Of a DNA stretch of 64,000 nucleotides, positions 10,869-20,993 are shown piece by piece. The stretch lies in NCBI GenBank assembly GCA_002786025.1, contig NHNW01000045.1, positions 248,001 through 312,000 of the forward strand. The letters run 5' to 3'. A program made the position numbers and the translations under genes. Positions within the stretch are counted from its first letter, which is position 1, and each line of letters opens with the position of its first letter. The stretch is from Zasmidium citrigriseum. Taxonomy: Eukaryota > Ascomycota > Dothideomycetes > Mycosphaerellales > Mycosphaerellaceae. A model generated the notes under the pieces. It worked only from the letters and a program-made list of their open reading frames with translations. It did no database searches and was not told the DNA's origin.

Positions 10869-11315
10869 CTAGTGTGGGCAGCCTTCGGAATGCAAGGCTG
10901 CAACGAAATCGCCGGGCGGGGAGCAGACGGTGTCGTTGCGCCTTTGGTAGCAGTTGCCTGAAGAGAAATGTTCAGCTTGTGTCGATTGAGACTAGAGTAG
11001 AGGCAGACTCACCGTCGATGCAGACACAGAGTCCAGTACTGATGCTGGTGTTGGTAGGATGTGGTCTGGACAATCTTCGGGTTAGCATGGTTTAGGGGTT
11101 TAGGAGCAGTAGAGAAGGGGTTCGTCGTACATCTCGCCACAGCCTCCTGGCCACGCTCCCTGATCTCTCAGTTCCCTTGTGCGTTTTCCTCGACTCGCCG
11201 CGGGTGCCCCTCGAGCAAGGCGGATTGCGCCGGCGTCGTGTGCTACATTACTCGAAGCCCAGGAGAGTAGCGTAAAGCTGGAGATGAGGATAGTGAAAGG
11301 GTAGAAGACTCTCAT
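10869..11315 (-). CDS. Small secreted cysteine-rich protein, family member C (6 Cys)
   Basis: Three exons on the minus strand, 11315-11131, 11065-11013 and 10957-10869, give 108 residues. Introns are 65 and 55 bases; the first has a weak donor (GTACGA), the second a standard GTGAGT. The signal peptide is about residues 1-22, followed by a basic pro-region containing GKR (residues 43-45), a possible Kex2-type site. Cysteines 59, 75, 77, 82, 91 and 106, with the landmarks GLCVCIDG, NCYQRRN and CSPPGDF, align with members A and B. Intron phases (2, then 1) match B. Two of the eight family cysteines are missing, probably one disulfide pair. If intron 1 is retained the protein stops at 71 residues. 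A full AATGTCGCCG site is 138 bases upstream. Confidence 0.72.
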
Positions 11316-11452
11316 AATTACGCCAAGTTTTGGTGCCGGTGATGACAGAAGAGAGGTTGAAGCCGATGACGGGAAGAACAGAAAGGGTGCAGCTGTGATC
11401 ACATGGAAAGAGGACCGTGCTGCTTATGTCATCGCGTCGTGGCAACATCGTG

Positions 11453-11462
11453 AATGTCGCCG
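11453..11462 (+). promoter_or_regulatory. AATGTCGCCG motif in the divergent promoter
   Basis: Lies in the 318-base divergent interval between family member C (ATG 11315, minus) and the GH55 gene (ATG 11634, plus), 138 and 172 bases from the two starts, so it could serve both. Confidence 0.5.
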
Positions 11463-11633
11463 AACGCGGCTCCATGAATCCTTCTCCAACTCCTCGGCGC
11501 TTTTCACATCCACCTTGAGCAGCAGTATCAATGGCCGCAACTAGGACAGGCCCTGAAAACGGCACCATGGCCGTCCTCCAAGCCTCACTCTCGGCTGCTG
11601 AATGTTTTGCGTCGTGCCGCAGCAACCCACACC

Positions 11634-14600
11634 ATGTCGATATCGTACGCCTGGCCTTTTGTTTTCCTTGCTACACTCCTGTGTCAATGGCAGGCCACAG
11701 CCCTCGTCGTCAACCCTCGAACGTTCGTCGGTGTAGCACTGCCGATTCCGGATGGCTTCCCTGTAGTAAGTCGTTCGCTGTCTGAGGAGGACGCTCGCGG
11801 TGACGAAAATTATAGGACATCCCAGCGTACATGAAAGACAACATCAACAACCAATTCGGTAAGCCCATCATGCAGGCTGAGGTGTTAAAATGCCTGACTC
11901 CAAGCAAGGGACTGCACCAGACAAAGGCCTCTTCAATGGCCCTCTGCTCGGACCGATTCCCGCCAATGTCAGTCGTCTGGTGCATCCCGGGGACATTGGA
12001 ACCACCTTGAGCTCGCGTCCGACATCTACTGGCACAGCAGAGCCCGCAAATACCGCACGTAGCAATGGTGACACCGATACGGAATACGATCGACTCCATG
12101 AGTATCTGGGCGGTGCTGTGACCAAACACAAGATGGAGTCTCGCCAAAGCGGGTATTGGCTGGCCGCCGTCGGCGGCAAAGGGTCAATGCCTCTCGCTCC
12201 TGCAAACTACACCTTTTTCCGTAACGTGAAAGACTACGGTGCGGCAGGAGACGGATCTACCGACGATACTGCTGCCATCAACAAGGCTGCAAGTGATGGT
12301 AATCGATGCGGCAACAACTGCGGCTCAACATCTGTACTGGGCGCTCTGGTCTATTTTCCTCCAGGCACCTACAAAATTTCATCACCAATTGTGCAGTAAG
12401 CTTCTCGGATCCCATGTACTTGAAATATCTTCCTAATAATGTCTCAAGATACTATTACACGCAGTTCGTCGGAGACCCTACGAGTCCTCCAACGATCGCC
12501 GGTAGTTTCAACTTTACAGGCATTGCCCTCATCGACTCGGATGTCTACCTTCCCGACGGCAATGGATCCGAGTGGTACCTAAACCAGAACAATTTCTATA
12601 GACAAATCCGAAACATCAACTTCGACATGACTGGACAAGCTCGGAGAAACACTCAGAACGGTCAGGTCTACGTGCCTACCGGCATACACTGGGTACGTAA
12701 ATGAGAGCGAAAGGCAGCCTTCTCTGTATTTGAGACATCTGCTAACCTTATACCCTTCTGTCTAGCAAGGTAAAACTCAACTCTCTCATCATTACTAGCG
12801 AAATGCTTACCATGCTCCATAGTTGGACAAGGCACCAGCATCACCAATTGCAACTTCAAAATGAGCGTCTCATCAAGCGGCAGTACTTCCGGCGCTGTTG
12901 GTATCATGATGGAGAACGGCAGTGGAGGATTCATGTCAGATCTCTCCTTCACTGGCGGGAATGCAGGCATTCTTGCTGGATCTCAGGTATGCATTGTAGA
13001 ATCGTTGTGTCAAATCGATGGCTGACTTCAGTGTGCTCACAGCAATTCACTTTTCGTAGGTCTGCGTACGCAACGATGCAGTGCAATGATTCTGATATCG
13101 AGCGTTCTAGGAAACATGCAGTTCACCTCGTGCCTGCAGGCGTTCTCCCTGGTGTGGAATTGGGGGATGACCTTCCAAAATATCTACGTCTCCGGATGTC
13201 ACTACGCCTTCAACGCTACTGCACACGGCGGTGCTACTGGCCAAGGTACCGGATCCATGAGCATTATCGACTCACACTTCAACGGCGTGACTCAGGGTAT
13301 CTACATCAACAATCCAAGCGCAGGTCCAACGCCCAATATCGTTCTTGATAACCTGCTCGTTGAGAACACCGACACTATCGTTTACGCAGATGGAGAGGGA
13401 TCTCTTTTCGCAGGCTCCACCGGCGGCATCACAGTCAGCTCATGGGTCATGGGCGCGACATACACTGGACACAATGGCGCCAGACGAGTCTCGACGGGCT
13501 ATCTCAATCCTACGCCAAGAAAACCGTCGAGTTTACTGGGCCAGGACGGGCGCTACTTTACCCAGACCAAACCTCTCTACACTTCGATATCTGCCGGAAG
13601 TGTCGTGGTGGTTACGGATCATGGAGTCTCTAACGATATGAGCGGAGACCAGACCTCTGCTATCAACTCAGTCCTCTCTGGCAACGTCGGCAGTCTGATA
13701 TTCTTCCCCGCCGGTATCTATCTGGTTCAAGGCACAGTCAATGTGCCGCCCGGATCCATGATCGTCGGTTCTGGTTGGAGTCAGATCATGGCTACCGGAT
13801 CGTACTTTCAGGACCAGCAGAACCCGAAAGTGATGGTCATGGTTGGCCAGCCGGGATCATCAGGAAGTGTCCAAATCCAGGACATGCTCTTCACGGTGCA
13901 AGGTGCCACTGCTGGATGTATCCTGATGGAATGGAATCTAGCAGAATCCTCCCAGGGTGCAGCGGCCATGTGGGATAGCCACTTCCGCGTTGGTGGAGCC
14001 ATGGGGTCGAACTTACAGAGCGGACAGTGCCAAAACGCCTTGCCAAACACTGGGTGCAATGCCGCGTCCATGATGCTACATGTCACCTCAAAAGCATCCG
14101 GTTATTTTGAGAACGTCTGGGCGTGGACAGCTGATCACGATCTCGACAACGGAGGAAACGCCTACGCTTACGAAAGCCCGGCCGGCGTTCCCCTCAACGT
14201 TGTTACAGACATTAGCGTCTACTCGGGAAGAGGAGTATTGGTTGAGTCACAGGGGCCAGTGTGGTTCTGGTGAGGATCTCCAAACAGACACCATCTTCAT
14301 ATTTCCCACACCTGCTAATGAATGAATAGGGGCTCCTCGTCTGAGCATAATGAGCTGTACAACTACCAGCTCTCTGGGGCAGCCAACATCTTCATCAGTC
14401 ACATGCAGACGGAGTCACCATACTACCAGCCAGAAACGAACGCACTGAGTTTTGCATATCGCTCTGGCCAAGGCAATTTCTCTGATGACCCAAGCTACGG
14501 AGACTGCTCTCCGGGATCTAACTGCTTGTCTTCCTGGGCACTGCGGCTCATCAACTCTACGGAAATCTATATCTACTCTGCTGGCTTCTATTCCTTCTTC

Positions 14601-16526
14601 GAGAACTTCAATCTGGGCTGCGGCGATCGCCAGGCATGCCAGTCACGGATAATCGAATCCAATTTCGTCGGGCAGCTGTGGTTCTATAATTTGTTCACGT
14701 ATGGGGCTACAGAATTGATCTCACCTGCCGGGAACTCTCCGCCGCCCATCTTCTTCAACGATTCCAATCAGAGCGGATACACGAGCGAGGTCGCCGCCAT
14801 TCTGGAACTCTCCTCTGGAGATTCGATCAACTTGGGGGCCAACGACACCGGCTCTGGCGACGTTATCATCGACCCGATGATTTGGACAGAGCCTCAGCCT
14901 TCCAGAACCGTCGAATGCATTCCTCCATGCACTCTGATCTTTCCGCCGATCACATTGACGACTCCCACGACCATCTCAATTCCTGTCTGGACAACTACGC
15001 TCGAGGTCGGCTGGTACACCATCACAACCGTCACAACCGTCGTCTCCGGCACCACTAAGACGATTATGACGTCGACTTACACAGATATCCAGACGTCAAC
15101 AACAATCTCAATACCGCCCATCACAACGACGTTGATCCCGGTCTGGAATACAGTCATCAGTGGAGACGTGACTTCTACAACGATCTACCCAACATCGAGC
15201 ATCCTGCCTCCTTCGGTTGTGTTCACTGACAACCCCAATCCGCTCAACCAAACGGGCGTATCTCACCCGCCTGTGACCCGGACATTCTACCCGCCACCTT
15301 TCCCATATCTGACTGGCATAACTGGCTCCACCACTGCAACAACACACGACACCAACCTGCCAAGCGTCACTTTCAGTTCCGGGCGACCTAGTCCGACATG
15401 TCGCTCTGGCTGTGGATCGAAATGTCGCTACTTCTGCCATCCTTGCAATCCTCTTCTTCCTCCATCCCTGGGCGGGTGTACCAATTCCGACCACTGCAAT
15501 CCCATTTGCCCTCCTGGTGTGGGTCCTACTGACGGTGGCATTGATTCAAACAATCCAAACCCAGACGATGGGGACAACGACGATGATGATGACGATGACG
15601 AATGTACAACCACGACCACCGAGGCGTGCAGGACTGCGTGCATCAGCACTTCATGCACCACGACTTGCTCCAGCGTGGAGGGATGTAGTCCCCGACCCAC
15701 CGATTCCAGCACGAGTGGCAACGTGGCACCACTTTACACAGATCTTAAGCCTATACAGATTTTCACCGAGGATGGCGCAGAGCTTTCCAGCGTGAACTCT
15801 GCACTGAGAAGTGAGCTGGTAGGCCTGTCCCTGATAGCTGCAAGTACGGTCGGACAGTCTTCCGGCGACTATTACACTGATCTGGGCGCTTCGCCGGCAC
15901 CGACTGGCTTCTCGTCCGTCTCTGGAGGCGGAGGGGGGACCGGAGGTGGCGGTGGCGGCGGAGGCGGCGGTCCATCAACCATGGTGACCACCATAACGGT
16001 TGTCAAAACCATCACGACAACGACCGTGTTCCCTCTGCAGACCATCATCGGAAACATGTGGATCGGAGGAGTCAGGACCACCAACTCCGCTGGCCGCGGC
16101 GCCGGGATCCCGGTATCCTACTACAACCTCAACTTCGTTCCAGCGCGGTCGACGGTATCCAGCGAGACATTCTGCGCCGTCGGATGGTACGATGTCCAGG
16201 CGAACGAGACTCCAAAGCCGAAGAACTGGGACGACCTGCCGACCTCACTGTCATACTACACCCAAGTCACCTATGACTCTAAGCCGCCGGTCTCTTCGTG
16301 TCGGTACAGTAGCTCGATGTTGGCTTGTGAAGGGACGACGCTCGTCTGTACCGATGCCGCTGGGGCATCGGCGTTCTGCGGTCCGGAAGGGAACGGAAAC
16401 AATAATTACGACACCTCGTACGTTCGCGATATTGTTTGCCCGGTTGGAAGCTCTACGGATACCACGGAGACGTATACCACTGAAGAGACATCGACAACGG
16501 TTTCGACTGTAACTCGAACGTCTTGA
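11634..16526 (+). CDS. GH55 exo-beta-1,3-glucanase with long Thr-rich tail
   Basis: Nine exons give 1484 residues: 11634-11765, 11816-11858, 11909-12395, 12449-12692, 12766-12769, 12823-12986, 13043-13059, 13103-14269 and 14330-16526. Residues 1-23 are a signal peptide. The twin beta-helix GH55 catalytic part covers roughly residues 60-935, with family landmarks RNVKDYGAAGDGSTDDTAAI, ALVYFPPGTY, GIHWQ, VWNWGMTFQ and FWGSSSEHNE. The enzyme releases glucose from beta-1,3-glucan in fungal or plant walls. The remaining 550 residues are unusual for the family: repeated TTIS(I)P blocks, an acidic Asp run, a Cys-rich segment, a Gly-rich stretch and a final Cys-containing domain. Exons 5 (4 bases) and 7 (17 bases) are microexons, needed to keep the GH55 frame; exon 7 is the less certain one. 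Confidence 0.85.
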
Positions 16527-18148
16527 TCACTGGTCTTTGTGCCTAGATCGACAAGATGCGGGATGCTGCTGCGGAGTTTCTCATTGTAGACAGTACCGTG
16601 AGCAATAGAATATTTAGCTGGCGATAATGGAAGAGGTCTTGCCTCCCTCATCACACACAGCCATCTTCAGTACTACCGGAAGCGCCGTCAGCAATCCGCA
16701 TGCAACATCAGGAGATGAGTCCGAAGCGACCCAGCACAATGTATGCTGTAACATTGCACAACACGTGGCTGAGTTCTGGATGCCATTGTCTGATGACAAG
16801 CTGACTGTCCGGATACGTCAGCGGGGAGAGGCAAGGCTGTTGGTGGGAAGATGTCCACATGGTGACTGTGGGTTCTTGGCATGGTTATCGAGTAGCTACT
16901 GCTTTGGGAAGTCTCATCTCTGACTGATGGGTGGCTTGCATGGCCGGGCGGTCGGGAGTGTGGAGGGTGGCGCTGTCGTGGTGCCATTGTCGCAGGAAGC
17001 TGTTGAGGTCTTGATGACATAGCTGCCTCTTACTCGTCATCAAGCTCGGTAGCGAAGTCTCGCAGATAGTTGATGAGATGAGTGAGCAAGGCTGCTGATG
17101 AGATGGAAAGAAAAATTCACCTCGGCTGCTCCCTGAACTCAAAGCTCCACTTTTCTGTCGCTAGCGCAAAAAGCTCGCACTTCAGTCTTTCCATCCACAA
17201 AACGCCATCTTCATGCATCTCATTTCACAAACTTCTCAATCCGGAGCTGCCATGCGTACCGCTCGACTGCCACCGCAATAAGCCTTTGGGACGAGCCCGC
17301 AGGAAGGATATTGATGATGACACCTGCTCGTCGCCAACTCCGAGCCGGGATCTTTCGCGTGGCACGACACATGCTCTCTGTCGCACCGGCAAAGGAACAG
17401 GAAATGTTCTGTCGTACGGCAGATACGGTGGCTCGGGAGAGGACGACAAACACCGCTATTTTGTCGACTGTTGTGTCCCGAGAATGTGTGTTGTGTTCTT
17501 GTTGAGGACAATGCCATTTTGGCATTCCTTTGCAGTTTCTGGCCACAGATGGACTTTTTCGAAGGGATATGGCCTTCAGTACCACCTTACTGCGCTAGAT
17601 GGAGAGGGATCGGAAGAGTAGCTCCCTCATCTGAAAAGTGCCTAGAGCTCCAATGCCTGTCGACCAGCAGGTGTAGTCATACACATGCAGACCCTCGCCA
17701 AACCACGCATCTAGAAGCGACTCACAGCATTCGGGAAGACGCATAGAACTTGGAAACCCCACCGAAAGCACCCGCTTGTGGCTGAGTCTTCATCAAGGTA
17801 GCATGCTTCTGCTGCACGACAACACACGCACCGCATCAGTAAACTTAGACAACTTTCACCGACCCCAGGTCCTGACACCGCAGTACGTCCCTTTGTAAGG
17901 CTACGGAGATGGAAGCTCCTATTGGGCCATTGCAGCCACATCACGCTACACGTACATCTCACTACCTTCCCCAAACGTATCCGCACGAGTTCCGCGTTGG
18001 AAAGATATAGAGTGACGTGCTGACCTGGCTTTTTGCGAAATCGTTCAAAGCAGTACCGCCTCAGTCTGCACTCCTATTGCAAAGCAAGAGTCTCGCACTT
18101 ACTCACCATCACACCATCTCTCAAAAATTACTACAAGACGTCACCACA
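16527..18148. other. Gene-free stretch of 1.6 kb
   Basis: Several overlapping open frames on both strands, none with a recognisable domain, signal peptide or splice logic. I see nothing to annotate. Confidence 0.5.
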
Positions 18149-18742
18149 ATGGCCTGTGTTGACAATACATTTCGACCCCGCCTCCACGACGCCACATCCC
18201 TCCGCCGCGATTCCATTCAACGAATGAGCAATACATCATCAATCCTCCGCACCGCTCAAGAGGTCAAGCTCATTGACTTCCGTATCTACGGATCCCAGCC
18301 TCAACCACCGATCACCAAACCAATGTCCTCCCCCAAACAACACCACAACCACACCACCTCCTTCGTCAAACGCTGCTCCCGCCTCGCAACCGGCCGCCAC
18401 CACTCAACACCCACCTCCCAGATCCAGAACACCCCAACAACAATCCAATGGGTCCAACGCCTACCTACCTCCACCACGCACTACGAAACCTTTCTTGAAT
18501 CTGCGCTCGAAGAAGCCGTCGGTCAACTCGTCTGTGGACCGAATGCCGCGGCTGAGGAATTCGAGTTGGGGTATAATTATGATACTTTGGAGGATGTGGA
18601 TTCGGAGGCTTGGGTGAGGGTGCAGGCAAAGAGGGTGGAAAGTTTGGGAAGGACGTGGATTGTGGCGAGTATTGTGGAGAAGGGGGATGAGGGGAGGGTG
18701 TTTGCTTTTGGACGGTGGGTGCTTGTGAGGACGAGAGGTTGA
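18149..18742 (+). CDS. Hypothetical protein, 197 residues
   Basis: Single exon from ATG 18149. No family recognised. The N-terminal half is polar and rich in Ser, Thr, Pro and His. The C-terminal half reads like a folded domain: an acidic helix (ETFLESALEEAVGQLV), then alternating hydrophobic segments (AWVRVQAKRVE, RTWIVASIVEKGDEG, VFAFGRWVLVR). There is no signal peptide or membrane segment, so a cytosolic or nuclear protein is likely. It is tail to tail with the sugar-kinase gene, 152 bases between stops. Confidence 0.6.
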   Translation: MACVDNTFRPRLHDATSLRRDSIQRMSNTSSILRTAQEVKLIDFRIYGSQPQPPITKPMSSPKQHHNHTTSFVKRCSRLATGRHHSTPTSQIQNTPTTIQWVQRLPTSTTHYETFLESALEEAVGQLVCGPNAAAEEFELGYNYDTLEDVDSEAWVRVQAKRVESLGRTWIVASIVEKGDEGRVFAFGRWVLVRTRG

Positions 18743-18894
18743 TGTTAAAGGAGAGTAGAGAGTGGGATGAGAACTTGAGGGTATTTGTATGGTTGACATG
18801 TATTCTACAGCGAGCGAGGCGTTTAATGGGAGGCTTGATGAAGCAATGATACCACGAGACATAGATTACCGATCTACGAGATTGAGACGAGAGA

Positions 18895-20064
18895 TCAACG
18901 AACAGCTGTACAATGATTCAAGCAAAGGCCATGTGCGAAAACATTTGAGACACAACTCATCCACCATCTCTGCCCAACTTCCGCCCTTCTCTTCAAATAC
19001 TCCCCCATCCTCCCCTCGACACTCACCCCATTCCACAACCCACCCTCCAATACCGGCAACCCCACCTGCTCGACCGCAAAACTCGCCGCCACACTCGCTC
19101 TCTTCGCCGCCCTGACCGCATCTCTCCCATTCCGCACATACGCCACAGCGAAAGCCCCAAGTAATGTATTCCCTGCTCCCGTCGCATCGATAACTCTACC
19201 ACTCTCCTCTGCGGAAAATAACGCCGGGATCCACGTCATCTTCGACTTTTTCCGCTCAACGACTAGAGCTCCATGCTCACCACAACGGATGCTCGTGATC
19301 AGGGGCTTATCGGCTGATGCTCCGGCCAGGAATGTGCGGACGCAGTCCTGAACTTGGCTCCTCTCAAACATCTGCTGCTCATTAGGCACTCCACAAATCT
19401 CAAAGAACTCCACATGATTCGGCGAGAAAACATCCACTGACCCAGCGGCTTCGACGAAAGCATCGAGAGCGTTCGCTGTACAGGATAGGGGCGCGGGTTC
19501 CCAGACCAGGAGAGGTTCCTTTTCGATTCGGTATTCGGATCGCAGGCGAGAAAATTCAGAGAGCTGGGTTGAAAGGATGTCGGGACTAGACAGGAGGTGG
19601 AAAGCCTCAGACGCAAGAAGGCGGACCGGGAGATCTCTGGCTAGTGGCTGGAGAGGTGGGGTGAGGTATTCGTAGGACTTCTCTGAGAGAGCACTTTAGC
19701 AAAAATTCTCCGCTTCGAAACTCGACTGCCGCTGCATACTTTCGTAGTTGGTGTCGTGGTAGACTAGCCTTCCCCTCGTCGACCTCGCACCTGGGACTTG
19801 CTGAATTGTGGAGTTGATTCCCCAGGACTGAAACACTCCCTCGACTTTCTCGGAGGGAAAGTCATCATCGCCTGCTAGAACGAAACTCGCTACTCCCACT
19901 TTCTCGTCCTCGTCGACGGCCAGGCAAGCTCCCAGCGTACTGTAGATGCCGGGACCACCGAGGACATCGTGTTGGATAGTTCCGTCCGGGAGATGGAGTT
20001 CGTCCAGGACAAGCATGCCGAGGCTGAGGAAGATTGCCGGGACATCTTGAGTGTTCGGGGACAT
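18895..20064 (-). CDS. PfkB-family sugar kinase, MAK32-like
   Basis: Exons 20064-19740 and 19682-18895 give 370 residues. The 57-base intron (donor GTATGC, branch-like GCTAA, acceptor CAG) removes an in-frame TAA at 19698-19696 that would otherwise look like a nonsense mutation. The N-terminal PfkB signature is seen in VLGGPGIYSTLGACLA, and the C-terminal ATP/anion-hole block is DATGAGNTLLGA at about residues 274-285. Most PfkB kinases have Asp at the end of DTxGAGD; here it is Asn 280, as I recall for the fungal MAK32-like branch, so true kinase activity is doubtful. Yeast MAK32 is needed to maintain a double-stranded RNA replicon; the role in filamentous fungi is not known to me. Confidence 0.82.
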
Positions 20065-20993
20065 TGTGAGAGGCTCAAGATCCTGTGCAACCTTGGATCT
20101 GATGAAGCAGAGGAAGATTTTGGTGTCCGTCTGGGAGCTTCGAAAATGAGAAAGCGAGAGGCGGAAGAACAGACTGTGAGATCCGCAACACCTACCTTTC
20201 ACACGCCGCGACTGCCCTCGAGATCAGATCAAAAGTCATTCACATCAACATGCGCGATAGAGGCAGTTTGACAGGAATGATGAGCCGCAACACACATGAA
20301 GATGAGAGACGGCGACGGCACCCGCCCCTCGCCACCGGACGGAGCGTTCCCTCCCACTCAACTTCCACTAGCGCCCGCAATACCCGACTCAATAACCAAC
20401 CCCCCGGTATAGGTCATCTGAACATCCAAAAACTTGGAAGCCTCGACAAATACAACCACTTTGCTCGGAAACCGGCGACGCTCAAATACGTGTCACTACG
20501 TACATATCCACCTCGTGACCGCCTGACCATCGACGTGGCGTTTCATCTCCTCTTCTACTTCTCCTCCCAAGTCATCTGTCGACTTGTGCTGTGTCTTTCA
20601 CCGACTTGGCTGCGTTTCATCATTTATTCCTTCGGCAGTGTGATCCGAGGATTGGCTTTGAAGGGTGGCCATTGGCTTCACGGAGGTCCGAAGGGGTTGC
20701 AGACGCTGTGCAGACTGTGGTGCTGGTGCCAGAAGTCTTGCCGGTTGCAGAACTGCCGCTTCGCGAGGATCGCTTTGTAAGCCTCCTCAGGATGGCGAGT
20801 GCTCAACTGGACATGCGAGCGCTGCTGATAAGCCCACAGTAAGGACCAAGCCATCGCAGCCACAATCGAGGACTTGAGTCGTTCGCATGCTCCTTTCTGG
20901 TACTTGTCGATCAAATCCTCAGTGATCCGGGGGTATTCGGCAGTCCCTCGGCGATTGCATGAGATGTAGAAAGCCACAATACCCGAATCCCCT
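20065..20993. other. Gene-free stretch between two minus-strand genes
   Basis: Holds the promoter of the sugar kinase and the 3' flank of the ASST gene. One open frame at 20678-20977 (minus) has no ATG and is not called. Confidence 0.45.

Noticed and set aside
17082..17621. 179-codon frame on the plus strand
   Set aside because: Starts at GTG, overlaps several other open frames on both strands, and has no coding character that I can see.
19696..19698. In-frame TAA in the PfkB gene, apparent nonsense mutation
   Set aside because: A 57-base GT-AG intron (19739-19683) removes it and restores the family sequence YEKKSYEYLTPP.
20678..20977. Open frame on the minus strand below the ASST gene
   Set aside because: No ATG, an upstream in-frame stop, and no recognised domain; it cannot be joined convincingly to the ASST gene.
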